Counted from the stretch's first letter, positions 7,708-15,962 are shown. The stretch is 26,027 nucleotides of DNA from Bacteroidales bacterium UBA6366 (GCA_002438845.1 DJRG01000053.1:1-26027), one strand, 5' to 3'. A program made the numbers and translations. The notes: generated from the sequence alone by a model not told the origin.

Positions 7708-8484
7708 ATGGTAAAAGCGATTTTTTTTGATATTGACGGCACCCTTGTGAGTTTCAAGACTCACCGGATGTCCGATAATCTTAAGGAGAAACTTCACGAG
7801 CTTCAGGCCAAGGGCGTGAAGCTTTTCATTTCAAGCGGACGGGCCAGACTGGTGATGAACAACCTGGACGATTTCCCGTTTGACGGCTATGTGGAGATGA
7901 ACGGGGCCAAAACCACTCTCGGTGAAGAAGTGATTGACAGTCATCCGCTTTCAAAGGAGACATCTCTTCAGATCGCAGGAATAGCCGAGCGTGAGAATGT
8001 CTCCTGCTGGGTGTTCGCCGACACCGTGGCCGGAATCAATCACGGCAGCCCGCAGGCGAACGAGGTCGCCGACATGATCAACCTGCACCCCGATCATTTT
8101 CTGGACCTGCCGCGGATCGCCAGAGAGCACACGGTCTATGAATATACCATATTCTTTGACGAGGAACAGGCCGGCCGCCTGCTCTTCCCCGTCTTGAAAA
8201 ATGTAGCCTACACCAGATGGCACCCCTACTTCCTGGACATCGTGCCGGAAGGCCTTTCCAAATCCTATGGCGCCGCCAGGATTCTGGAGCGTATAGGTGT
8301 GAGGCGTGAGGAGTGCATGGCGTTCGGCGACGGCGGCAACGACATCCCTATTATTGAATATGCAGGGATCGGCGTCGCGATGGGCAATGCCACCGATGAC
8401 GTGAAGGCCGCCGCTGACTATGTCACTGACACGGTTGACGAGGATGGAGTGGTCACCGCACTCGAACATTTCGGCGTACTCTAG
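7708..8484 (+). CDS. Cof-type HAD-IIB family phosphatase
   Basis: The 258-residue cytoplasmic hydrolase belongs to the haloacid dehalogenase superfamily. Motif I is FFDIDGTL, with nucleophile D8 and acid/base D10. Motif II is LFISSGR. The motif III lysine lies in EGLSKSYGA, and motif IV is AFGDGGND, followed by GVAMGNA. The large cap between motifs II and III (about residues 80-185) and the motif IV form place it in the IIB (Cof/YidA) group, which dephosphorylates sugar phosphates or similar metabolites. The substrate cannot be told from sequence. It starts three bases after lgt and is followed at once by a hairpin terminator, so lgt and this gene form a two-gene unit. Confidence 0.93.
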   Translation: MVKAIFFDIDGTLVSFKTHRMSDNLKEKLHELQAKGVKLFISSGRARLVMNNLDDFPFDGYVEMNGAKTTLGEEVIDSHPLSKETSLQIAGIAERENVSCWVFADTVAGINHGSPQANEVADMINLHPDHFLDLPRIAREHTVYEYTIFFDEEQAGRLLFPVLKNVAYTRWHPYFLDIVPEGLSKSYGAARILERIGVRREECMAFGDGGNDIPIIEYAGIGVAMGNATDDVKAAADYVTDTVDEDGVVTALEHFGVL

Positions 8485-8485
8485 G

Positions 8486-8510
8486 AAACTTGTAAAATTT
8501 TCAAGTTTTT
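8486..8510 (+). terminator. Intrinsic terminator after the HAD gene
   Basis: AAACTTG (8486-8492) pairs with CAAGTTT (8502-8508), and the T run continues to 8510. The hairpin begins two bases after the stop codon at 8484. The stem is AT-rich, so it may be weak. Confidence 0.6.
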
Positions 8511-8643
8511 CAGTACATCGTTTTATTTGGTTGAAAAAGAGTAAAATAGTAGTTCCGTTGTATGTCTTGCAGCGGAATTTCTTTGTCTTGATGCTTGAAA
8601 TTTTGATTTATTTGCATAACATTTGCAGACTATTTTACCCGTT
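8511..8643. other. AT-rich spacer with one hairpin, no gene seen
   Basis: Together with the terminator and repeat on either side, this is a 335-base gene-free stretch. It holds a hairpin of TTCCGTTG (8553-8560) with CAGCGGAA (8570-8577), one wobble pair, and T-rich sequence with partial matches to promoter boxes. A short ORF crosses it but has no coding character. I cannot assign a function. Confidence 0.4.
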
Positions 8644-8809
8644 TTTAGTAACATGAAAAAAATAAGTTGCCTCAGATTAAGAGAATATTTTCGAGGATAG
8701 ATCTATTTTCGAAGAAGGAGTGTGCTGGTGGCACATGACTGATGAGAAAAGAGATATAGACCGAAAAGATTCCTTAAGGTGATGCAGGTTATTTTTAGAA
8801 GGTTACTTA
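8644..8809 (+). repeat. Palindromic MITE-like repeat, copy A
   Basis: This copy matches the reverse complement of 23320-23485 at 163 of 166 positions without gaps. The likely unit is 8648-8807 (160 bp), flanked on both sides by TA. The two halves of the unit are imperfect reverse complements over nearly their full length. They start with GTAAC and AGTAAC at the ends and meet at a central hairpin (GTGCT, GGT, GGCAC at 8722-8734) that lies at the exact midpoint. Two TATTTTCGA direct repeats lie in the left arm. It ends 10 bases before the tetR start codon. No transposase gene is present. The type (MITE, REP-like or structured RNA) is inference. Confidence 0.85.
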
Positions 8810-8819
8810 TATAGTGCTT

Positions 8820-9449
8820 ATGGCTGAATTGACAAAAGAAACGATCATGCTGACAGCGAACGGGCTCTTCTCCAAAGACGGGGTCCGCGAGGTGTCCATT
8901 GATGACATTTGCCGCAAATTAAGCATCTCGAAGAAGACGTTCTACCAGTACTACGCTCAGAAAGAGGATCTTGTGGCCGATGTCGTGACCTATAATGTCG
9001 AGAGGAAAAGGGCCGAGTTCGAGAAACTTGTCGAAGGCAAGAATGTGGTTCAGATCCTGAAGGCCATGTTCGCTCTTGTGAACAAGAAGAAGACCATAGA
9101 CAAGGACAAGAGGATGGCCAAGGACATAATGAAGTATTATCCGGAGACATTCACGAAGCATGCTGATGACCGTAACAAGGCGATGCATCGTTTTTTTGTG
9201 GACCGCTTCAAAGAAGGGTGCGAACAGGGGCTTGTGCGTTCGGACATGGATGTCGATGGCGTGCAGCTTCTGATCAGCATAATGCACGATGGAATGGCCG
9301 ACTACCTTGAGGGTGGCTATCACTTTGAGGGTGCCAAGGTCTCATTCAAGTCCCTTGCCGCCGCTTTCGAGGATATCGTGACAAGGGTTCTTCTTACCCA
9401 GAAGGGTCTCGAGGAGTACAAATTGATTGATAATAGTAAAAACAGTTAG
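8820..9449 (+). CDS. TetR/AcrR-family transcriptional regulator
   Basis: This 209-residue, probably dimeric, DNA-binding protein is likely the local regulator of the efflux genes downstream. The N-terminal 50 residues are a typical TetR domain: TKETIMLTANGLFSKDG, VREVSIDDICRKLSISKKTFYQYYAQKEDLV, with the helix-turn-helix at about residues 24-44. The remaining alpha-helical part is the ligand-binding and dimer region and is not conserved enough to name a ligand. The ATG at 8820 is preferred over the GTG at 8814. Its stop lies seven bases before the TolC-like gene, so regulator and pump are probably cotranscribed, which would make the system autoregulated. The palindromic repeat ends just before the gene, so the promoter must lie within it or beyond it. 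Confidence 0.93.
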   Translation: MAELTKETIMLTANGLFSKDGVREVSIDDICRKLSISKKTFYQYYAQKEDLVADVVTYNVERKRAEFEKLVEGKNVVQILKAMFALVNKKKTIDKDKRMAKDIMKYYPETFTKHADDRNKAMHRFFVDRFKEGCEQGLVRSDMDVDGVQLLISIMHDGMADYLEGGYHFEGAKVSFKSLAAAFEDIVTRVLLTQKGLEEYKLIDNSKNS

Positions 9450-9456
9450 TATAAGT

Positions 9457-10989
9457 ATGAAAAACAGATTCAAGTATTTTATTCTGACCGCCGCGGCTCT
9501 GCCTCTGGCCCTGTCCGCGCAGGCTCAGTACCGGAACGACACGATTCCGAAGGAGTCTCCGAAGGACACCTCGCTGGTGACGCTGACCCTGAACGACGCC
9601 CTCCAGATCGCCCTGAGCGAGAATGTCGCGGTCAAGGTCGCGGACAAGGAAATCCAGCGCACTGAATATGCCAAGAAGGGCACCTACGCCTCTCTGTTCC
9701 CACAGATCAACGCTTCCGGGGCCTATCAGAGAACAATCAAGAAGCAGATGATGTATATGGACTCCGACAGTGGTTCTGATGAAGAGGGTGGAGGATTGGG
9801 AATGCTCAGCTCACTTCTTCCGTACATCGTGAGAATCAACGAACTGTCGGATAAGGCCGGGATGGATCCCGTAAAGATGGACTCTGGCGGAAGCAGCTCG
9901 AACAGCGGTGGCTTCGCTGTCGGTCGTTGGAACACCTATAATTACGGTGTTTCCGCCTCGATGCCGATTGTCAACGCCCAGCTCTGGGAAAGCCTTAAGA
10001 TCTCAGGTCAGAGCGTGGATCTGGCAGTGGAGAAAGCAAGGTCTTCAAGGCTTGACATGGTGACACAAGTCAAGCAGGCCTACTACTCTGTCCTGCTTGC
10101 CAAGGAGGCTTTCAATGTCTACAAGGATGTCTACGAGAACGCTGTCGAGAATTTCGCCCAGACAGAGAAACGCTACAACGCCCAGAAAGCCTCTGAACTT
10201 GAATATACAAGGGCTAAATCAACTGTCGCCGCGGCGGTTCCGAACGTTTACAACGCTGAGAGCTCGGTGATTCTGGCCCTTTGGCAGTTAAAGGCTGTGA
10301 TGGGAATTGAGCTTGAAAGGAACATCGATGTGTCCGGCTCCCTTGACGAATTCTCCAAGGAGATGTTCCGTGACATCAATGAGAACAGCGATCCTTCTTT
10401 GGAATATAACACCACGATGCGCCAGTTGGAGATTCAGGCCGAGCAGTTGGCCACGACCGTGCGTATGCAGAAGGCAGCTTATCTGCCTACTCTTGCCGCA
10501 AGTTTCTCCTACAGCATGATCGCGATGACCAACGACTTCAAGTTCAGCGAGTACCAATGGTCTCCATATTCCTATGTCGGTGTCAGCCTTTCTATCCCTA
10601 TTTTTTCCGGTGGCAAGCGTCATAACGATGTCCGCCAGACAAAGGTGCAGGCCGCTCAGCTTGATCTTCAGAGGGTTGAGACCGAAAGGCAGTTGAAGAT
10701 AGCCATTCGTCAGTACCTCAACACAATGGAGACAAACATGAAGAGTTACAATTCCGCCGCGGAGGCTGTGGCCCTTGCGCAGAAAGCCTACGATATCGCC
10801 GCCAAGTCCTACAAGGTCGGCAAGAGCACGATCACGGAACTGAACGACGCGCAGCTCACCCTGACACAGGCAAGTCTGGCCCAGTCACAGGCCGTTTATA
10901 ATTTCGTGGTGGCTAAGTCCAATCTCGAAAAGACCCTCGGCTACGATTTCATCGATGAAAAGGGAGACGTCGATCTCGAAAACATGTAA
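9457..10989 (+). CDS. TolC-family outer membrane efflux channel
   Basis: The 510-residue precursor has a signal peptide (MKNRFKYFILTAAALPLALS, cleavage likely after AQA at residue 24), so I chose the ATG at 9457 although the frame is open upstream. Two outer-membrane-efflux-protein repeats of long alpha-helix are visible: LTLNDALQIALSENVAVKVADKEI and, later, the coiled segment ending in GKSTITELNDAQLTLTQASLAQSQAVYNFVVAKSNLEK. The protein should form the trimeric outer membrane exit duct of the pump encoded next to it. Residues about 101-153, in the first barrel-loop region, form a Gly/Ser- and acid-rich insertion (DSDSGSDEEGGG, then SGGSSSNSGG) not seen in classical TolC. The adaptor gene follows after 19 bases. 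Confidence 0.94.
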   Translation: MKNRFKYFILTAAALPLALSAQAQYRNDTIPKESPKDTSLVTLTLNDALQIALSENVAVKVADKEIQRTEYAKKGTYASLFPQINASGAYQRTIKKQMMYMDSDSGSDEEGGGLGMLSSLLPYIVRINELSDKAGMDPVKMDSGGSSSNSGGFAVGRWNTYNYGVSASMPIVNAQLWESLKISGQSVDLAVEKARSSRLDMVTQVKQAYYSVLLAKEAFNVYKDVYENAVENFAQTEKRYNAQKASELEYTRAKSTVAAAVPNVYNAESSVILALWQLKAVMGIELERNIDVSGSLDEFSKEMFRDINENSDPSLEYNTTMRQLEIQAEQLATTVRMQKAAYLPTLAASFSYSMIAMTNDFKFSEYQWSPYSYVGVSLSIPIFSGGKRHNDVRQTKVQAAQLDLQRVETERQLKIAIRQYLNTMETNMKSYNSAAEAVALAQKAYDIAAKSYKVGKSTITELNDAQLTLTQASLAQSQAVYNFVVAKSNLEKTLGYDFIDEKGDVDLENM

Positions 10990-11008
10990 AAAATAAAACA
11001 TTAAGAAT

Positions 11009-12046
11009 ATGAACAAGATTATCAGAACAATGGCTTTCGTCTCAGCCGCCGCGCTTCTCGCCTCTTGCGGAAACGGCAAGAAAGCCGACAACGCATCCTC
11101 CGCCCAGAATGTTGAGGAAAGGGCGACGTTGATCTCCACGGCCACCGCCGTGAGACAGGAAGTTCCTCAGACGGAAACATATTCATCATCCGTACAGGCT
11201 TTCGCCATTAACAACATCGCGCCTCAGACCGGTGGCAGGATCAAGACAATCAAGGTTGACGTCGGCAGTTTTGTGGAGAAGAATCAGTTGCTCGCAGAGA
11301 TGGACGCCGCACAGCTGGATCAGGCAAGACTCAAACTTGTGAACGATTCGACCGAGCTCAGCCGTCTGAGAAGCCTTTACGAGGAAGGCGGGGTGTCAAA
11401 GTCTGATTTTGACGCCGCCGAGATGGGCTACAAGGTAAGCCGCAGGTCTTACAACAACCTGCTTGAAAACACATGGCTTCGTTCCCCTATCAGTGGAGTC
11501 ATCACCGCAAGGAACTACGATCAGGGCGACCTCTATTCCGGCCAACCGATCTTTGTCGTGCAACAGATAACTCCGGTGAAGCTTCTCGTAGGCATCTCCG
11601 AGTCGGACTACACAAAGGTCAAGAAAGGAGATCAAGTGGAGATCACCGCTGACGCCATTCCCGGCAGGACATTCACCGGCAAGGTCAATAAGGTCTATCC
11701 TACAATTGATCCTACCAGCCACACATTCACGACCGAGGTCCTCGTTGGCAACACTGACAGGACCCTGCGCCCAGGAATGTTCACAAGAGTCAAAGTGGAG
11801 TTCGGTGTGAACAACAGCATCATTGTTCCTGACGAGGCGGTAGTGAAGATGCAAGGCTCAGGTCAGAGAAGCGTCTATGTCGTTAAATCCGACAACACTG
11901 TCAACAGCGTCATCGTCAAGATCGGACGTCATTTCGACAGATATTATGAGATTCTCGAAGGTCTGAACGAGGGCGACATCGTCGCCACCAAGGGAAGTTC
12001 CAGCCTTAAGGATGGAGCCAAAGTCGAGATCTCCAAGAACAACTAA
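11009..12046 (+). CDS. RND efflux periplasmic adaptor lipoprotein (HlyD/MFP family)
   Basis: The 345-residue precursor has a lipoprotein signal peptide ending in LLASC with C20 as the lipidated residue. No acidic residues follow the Cys closely, so surface export is not suggested, and it is probably anchored in the inner membrane facing the periplasm. Family features include the lipoyl-like half-motif PQTGGRIKTIKVDVGSFVEKNQLLAEMD, a short alpha-helical hairpin (about residues 98-145), the second lipoyl half around WLRSPISGVITARNYDQGDLY and a beta-barrel domain (KVYPTIDPTSHTFTTEVLV). It bridges the RND pump and the TolC-like channel. Gaps are 19 and 12 bases to its neighbours, which fits one operon. 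Confidence 0.95.
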   Translation: MNKIIRTMAFVSAAALLASCGNGKKADNASSAQNVEERATLISTATAVRQEVPQTETYSSSVQAFAINNIAPQTGGRIKTIKVDVGSFVEKNQLLAEMDAAQLDQARLKLVNDSTELSRLRSLYEEGGVSKSDFDAAEMGYKVSRRSYNNLLENTWLRSPISGVITARNYDQGDLYSGQPIFVVQQITPVKLLVGISESDYTKVKKGDQVEITADAIPGRTFTGKVNKVYPTIDPTSHTFTTEVLVGNTDRTLRPGMFTRVKVEFGVNNSIIVPDEAVVKMQGSGQRSVYVVKSDNTVNSVIVKIGRHFDRYYEILEGLNEGDIVATKGSSSLKDGAKVEISKNN

Positions 12047-12058
12047 AGGCATTAAACT

Positions 12059-15000
12059 ATGAGTATATACAGATCCGCGGTGAAGAAGCCCGTTACGACA
12101 GCGTTGATATTCGTTGCTTTCGCTGTCTTCGGAATCTTCTCACTGATGAACACATCTTTGGCGAACTTCCCGGATTTCGACGCGAATGTCGTTCTGGTGA
12201 TGTCGTCATATCCGGGAGCGAGCGCTTCCGACATCGAGAACAACCTCACAAAAGTGCTTGAAAACACCTTGAACGGTGTGGAAGACCTTAAGGACATCAC
12301 TTCCAGATCGAAGGAGAATGTCTCAATCGTTGTCTTGGAGTTTGAGTATGGAACTGACATCGACGAGGCCTGCAACAACATCCGAGACAAACTGGATCTT
12401 GTAAACTCATCCCTGCCTGACGGAGCATCCGTTCCGGTGCTCTTCAAGTTCGGTATGGATGACATGCCTGTGCTGATCCTTTCGGCCAAGGCGGACAAGA
12501 GTCTGATGGGACTTGACAAGATTCTGGACGACAAGCTTGTCACTCCTCTGGGACGTGTGAAAGGCGTTGGTACTGTCAGCGTTTCGGGTGCCCCTGAAAG
12601 GGAAATCCATGTCTATTGCGATCCTAACAAGCTGGAAGCCTATGGCTTGAGTGTCTCAGGAATATCCCAGATCATCGCGGCGGAGAACCGTAACGTTCCT
12701 TCCGGAAGCATCGACATCGGAGCCGAATCCTTCACTCTTCGTGTGGAGAAGGAATTCAAAGACCCCTCAGAACTTCTTGACATAGTTGTCAGCACACGTA
12801 ACGGCCAGACCGTTTATCTTAGGGATGTCGCCACCGTGATCGATGGCCTTGAGGAAAAATCACAGGAGTCTTTCACCAACGGTGAGAGAGCCGCGATGAT
12901 CGCCATCCAGAAACAATCCGGAGCCAACACCGTCAACGTCATCAAGAGTGTGAAGGAGAAACTCAAGACGATCGAGCCGACTCTCCCTTCCGATGTGAAG
13001 ATCACCACTGTGGTTGACAGCTCCACAAACATTCTGAACACCCTCAACTCCTTGAAGGAGACGATTATCATCACCCTATTGGTGGTCATGCTCGTGGTTT
13101 ACATATTCCTTGGACGTTGGAGAGCGACTTTCATCATCGTGCTTTCCATCCCTATCGCCTTGCTAGGATCCTTGATCTACCTTTATGCCACAGGCAACAC
13201 ATTGAACATCATCTCAATGTCCGCCTTGTCCATTGCGATCGGTATGGTGGTGGACGATGCCATCGTGGTGTTGGAGAACATCTCCACTCACTTGGAGCGA
13301 GGTGAGAAACCGACCGAGGCAGCTGTTCACGGAACCTCCGAGGTGGGTATCTCCGTAATCGCCTCAACTCTTACTATGCTCTGCGTGTTCCTGCCATTGA
13401 CCATGGTTTCCGGAATGGCCGGAATCATGTTCAAGCAGCTTGGCTGGATTGTCAGCATCATCATGATCATCTCCACGACAGCGGCCCTTACCCTTGTGCC
13501 GATGCTCTGCTCGAGAATGCTGAGCAACAAGCCTAAGAACGGCAAGCTGCACAGGGCTATCTTCGACAATGTCGAGAAGTTCCTTGACAAGATCTCCGAT
13601 GGCTACGCCAAGATCATCGGTTGGTGCATGGTCCACAGGAAGACCGTCATATTCAGTGGTCTTGCCATCTTTGTCGCTGTCCTTGTCCTGCTTGGCCCTG
13701 GCGTCAAGACTGAGTATTTCCCACACTCCGATGAAGGGCGTCTTACCGTCTCTATTGAACTTCCTGTAGGAACTGAGCAGACGGTGACCGGCGAGTTCGC
13801 CAAGAATTTCGCCGCGAGGATCAAGTCTGAGATTCCTGAGATCCAGGTGCTTCAGTACCGCTTCGGTCAGGCGAGCACCGACAATGTCTGGGGAAGCATG
13901 CAGTCAAACGGCTCCTACATTATTTCGATGAACATCAACCTTGGCTCGATGGAAGACCGTGAACGCTCTTCTTCCGAGATTGCGGACATCATCCGTAAGG
14001 ACCTCAGGGAATATCCAGAAGTCAAGAAAGGAACAGTCTCCGAGGGTATGGGTGGAGTCGGTGGAGCGGCATCCATCACTCTTGAGATCTATGGCTACGA
14101 CTTTGATGAGACAGACCGTGTCGCCAAGGAGATTCAGGGCAAGATGCTGGACAACGAGAACTTTACCCAAGTTGTGCTTAGCCGTGATGACTACACTCCT
14201 GAGTATCAGGTGGATTTCGACAGGACGAAGCTGGCTCTCAACGGATTGAACTCCACAACCGCCGCCGCCGCGTTCAGCGCCGCGATGAACGGTTCCGTAG
14301 GCTCCTACTACCGTGAGGAAGGTGACGAGTACAACATCCGTGTCATCTACGACAAGAAATTCCGTTCAAGCACGCAGGACATCGAGAACATCATTGTCTA
14401 CACTCCTGCCGGCAAGGCTGTCCGCATCAAGGATCTTGGTACGGTGGTCGAGGCCAAGGTTCCGCCTACAATCGAGAGGAAGAACCGTGAGAGGTACATC
14501 ACCGTGACAGGTATCGTGGCCACGGGACATGCTCTCAGTGAGGCCGTCGCTGCCACAAACGCGATCATCAAGACCACCGAAATCCCGAACAACATCACAA
14601 CCGACATCTCCGGAGACTTCGAGGACCAGCAGTCGATGTTCCTGAACCTGGTAGTGCTGATGGTCCTGATCATCATCCTTGTCTACATGGTGATGGCTTC
14701 CCAGTTCGAGTCGTTCATGAGTCCGTTCGTGATCATGTTCTCCGTTCCGTTCGCGTTCACCGGTGTGATCCTCGGCCTTTGGGCCACGGACACGGCGCTC
14801 GGTGTCATGGCGATGATCGGTATCATCATTCTGCTCGGTATCGTTGTGAAGAACGGTATTGTGCTGATTGACTACACGATCCTGATGCGTGAGAGGGGCA
14901 TGAGCGTCATCGACGCCTCTGTCACCGCTGCGAGAAGCCGTCTGCGTCCTATCCTCATGACCACCCTCACCACCGTGCTCGGTATGGTACCTATGGCTGT

Positions 15001-15169
15001 TGGACGTGGTGAAGGTTCGGAACTCTGGCGCTCGCTCGGTATGACGGTCTGCTGGGGTCTGACGATCTCCACGCTGGTCACCCTTGTGCTGATTCCTACT
15101 ATCTACTGCTCCCTTGCCACAGCTCAAGAGAGGAGAAAAGCTAAGAAATTGGCACAGGCTAAGGGTTGA
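12059..15169 (+). CDS. RND-family multidrug efflux permease (HAE1 type)
   Basis: The 1036-residue inner-membrane protein is the proton-driven pump of the tripartite system, with the usual duplicated architecture: one helix near the N-terminus, a large periplasmic loop (about residues 35-330), a block of five to six helices (about 335-550), a second periplasmic loop and a second helix block (about 850-1025). The proton-relay aspartates D399 and D400 are in GMVVDDAIVVLENI, and the matching lysine K931 is in GIVVKNGIVLID. The presence of both D residues suits HAE1 (drug or hydrophobic compound) pumps more than heavy-metal HME pumps. Length is normal. The substrate is unknown; control by the upstream TetR protein is likely. 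Confidence 0.96.
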   Translation: MSIYRSAVKKPVTTALIFVAFAVFGIFSLMNTSLANFPDFDANVVLVMSSYPGASASDIENNLTKVLENTLNGVEDLKDITSRSKENVSIVVLEFEYGTDIDEACNNIRDKLDLVNSSLPDGASVPVLFKFGMDDMPVLILSAKADKSLMGLDKILDDKLVTPLGRVKGVGTVSVSGAPEREIHVYCDPNKLEAYGLSVSGISQIIAAENRNVPSGSIDIGAESFTLRVEKEFKDPSELLDIVVSTRNGQTVYLRDVATVIDGLEEKSQESFTNGERAAMIAIQKQSGANTVNVIKSVKEKLKTIEPTLPSDVKITTVVDSSTNILNTLNSLKETIIITLLVVMLVVYIFLGRWRATFIIVLSIPIALLGSLIYLYATGNTLNIISMSALSIAIGMVVDDAIVVLENISTHLERGEKPTEAAVHGTSEVGISVIASTLTMLCVFLPLTMVSGMAGIMFKQLGWIVSIIMIISTTAALTLVPMLCSRMLSNKPKNGKLHRAIFDNVEKFLDKISDGYAKIIGWCMVHRKTVIFSGLAIFVAVLVLLGPGVKTEYFPHSDEGRLTVSIELPVGTEQTVTGEFAKNFAARIKSEIPEIQVLQYRFGQASTDNVWGSMQSNGSYIISMNINLGSMEDRERSSSEIADIIRKDLREYPEVKKGTVSEGMGGVGGAASITLEIYGYDFDETDRVAKEIQGKMLDNENFTQVVLSRDDYTPEYQVDFDRTKLALNGLNSTTAAAAFSAAMNGSVGSYYREEGDEYNIRVIYDKKFRSSTQDIENIIVYTPAGKAVRIKDLGTVVEAKVPPTIERKNRERYITVTGIVATGHALSEAVAATNAIIKTTEIPNNITTDISGDFEDQQSMFLNLVVLMVLIIILVYMVMASQFESFMSPFVIMFSVPFAFTGVILGLWATDTALGVMAMIGIIILLGIVVKNGIVLIDYTILMRERGMSVIDASVTAARSRLRPILMTTLTTVLGMVPMAVGRGEGSELWRSLGMTVCWGLTISTLVTLVLIPTIYCSLATAQERRKAKKLAQAKG

Positions 15170-15255
15170 GCGCTTAATGAATGACGTTGTGTAATCCATG
15201 AATAATCATTAACTTATTCTTTAGGGTTACAATATTTGCTAAAGATTTTTTTGAT

Positions 15256-15549
15256 ATGAAAGCAATATTTATCTCATATAATCAGGCCTACGGCAACGAG
15301 ATTGTCGAACTGCTTGAGAACCATGGCCAGAGAGGTTTCACCCAGTGGCTGGACATTCAGGGCAGGGGAGGAGTCGACGGCACCCCTCATTATGGAGATC
15401 ATGCCTGGCCGGAGCAGAATTACGCTATCTTGACAATAGTACCAGATGAGAAGGTTACGCCTGTCCTTGAGGCTCTTCGTCAGAAAGACAAGGCTTACAA
15501 GGACCTTGGTCTGCGCGCCTTTGTCTGGAACATTGAGCAGGCGTTGTAA
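15256..15549 (+). CDS. P-II/CutA-like small protein downstream of the RND pump
   Basis: The 97-residue protein starts MKAIFISYNQAYGNEIVELLENHG, then GFTQWLDIQGRGGVDGTPHYGDHAWPEQNYAILTIVP, and ends in GLRAFVWNIEQAL. The alternating strand and helix pattern fits the ferredoxin-like fold of P-II and CutA proteins. I recall similar short proteins next to RND efflux genes in Bacteroidales, and DUF3240-type P-II relatives occur beside metal-efflux RND pumps in Proteobacteria. It has no signal peptide, so it would act in the cytoplasm, perhaps sensing a ligand and modulating the pump. It lies 86 bases after the pump gene with a weak promoter-like AATATTTG at 15231-15238, so it may be read both with and separately from the operon. 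Confidence 0.7.
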   Translation: MKAIFISYNQAYGNEIVELLENHGQRGFTQWLDIQGRGGVDGTPHYGDHAWPEQNYAILTIVPDEKVTPVLEALRQKDKAYKDLGLRAFVWNIEQAL

Positions 15550-15575
15550 AATATCCATCTAATTTGTTATCTTTG
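15544..15575 (+). promoter_or_regulatory. Promoter for trxA (TTG -33, TATCTTTG -7)
   Basis: TTG at 15544-15546 and TATCTTTG at 15568-15575 are separated by 21 bases, a good Bacteroidota promoter. The -33 part overlaps the end of the P-II-like gene. The start site would be near 15580, giving a leader of about 50 bases that contains a strong hairpin. Confidence 0.65.
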
Positions 15576-15576
15576 T

Positions 15577-15610
15577 GTCTGGAACGGTAATTGCGGTTGC
15601 CGTCCCGGAC
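15577..15610 (+). promoter_or_regulatory. Hairpin in the trxA leader
   Basis: Bases 15577-15590 pair with 15597-15610 over 14 positions, with two G-T wobbles and one A-C mismatch, around a 6-base loop (TTGCGG). It starts almost at the predicted transcription start. It could stabilise the 5' end or affect translation. The ATTTT that follows also allows a weak terminator role for the upstream gene. Confidence 0.5.
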
Positions 15611-15629
15611 ATTTTAATATTCATTTATT

Positions 15630-15944
15630 ATGGAAAAAATAGCCACTAACGAGAATTTCGCTGAGATTCTCTCCGACAGCAAGCCTGTATTGGTCGATTT
15701 CTGGGCGACATGGTGCGGCCCTTGCCGTGTGCTGGCCCCGACAGTCGAGACCGTCGCTTCTGAATATGACGGCAAAGCCACGGTCGTGAAATGCAACGTC
15801 GACGACTGCGAGGACATCGCCGTAAAGTATGGTATACGGAACATCCCGACACTCCTCTTCTTCAAAGGCGGAGAGGTCATGGACAGGCTGGTGGGTAATG
15901 TCCCTAAGGCGGAAATCACGGCCAAACTGGATGCCTTGATCTAA
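15630..15944 (+). CDS. trxA: Thioredoxin
   Basis: The 104-residue cytoplasmic disulfide reductase shows the full thioredoxin fold: KPVLVDFWATWCGPCRVLAP with the redox pair C29 and C32, then YGIRNIPTLLFFKGGE with the conserved cis-proline, and the C-terminal helix. There is no signal peptide, so it serves cytoplasmic redox (ribonucleotide reductase, peroxiredoxins) with thioredoxin reductase encoded elsewhere. One extra cysteine pair (KCNVDDCED) occurs near residues 55-60. It has its own promoter. The beta-barrel gene follows 18 bases later and may be read from the same start. Confidence 0.96.
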   Translation: MEKIATNENFAEILSDSKPVLVDFWATWCGPCRVLAPTVETVASEYDGKATVVKCNVDDCEDIAVKYGIRNIPTLLFFKGGEVMDRLVGNVPKAEITAKLDALI

Positions 15945-15962
15945 TTTAAAACATCATTTGAA

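Noticed and set aside
8420..8656. Short ORF crossing the end of the HAD gene and the spacer
   Set aside because: It overlaps the HAD gene and terminator, and its sequence looks like AT-rich noncoding DNA.
8644..8809. Palindromic repeat as a retron msr-msd or CRISPR-like array
   Set aside because: There is no reverse transcriptase, no Cas gene and no regularly spaced repeats; two distant inverted copies fit a MITE better.
14366..15199. A 277-codon minus-strand ORF over the end of the RND pump gene
   Set aside because: It is His-, Asp- and Arg-rich low complexity, the typical antisense product of a GC-rich membrane protein gene.
15172..15217. TTAATGA / TCATTAA inverted repeat after the pump gene
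   Set aside because: The 7-bp arms are AT-rich with a loop of about 30 bases in an AT-rich spacer; this is expected by chance.
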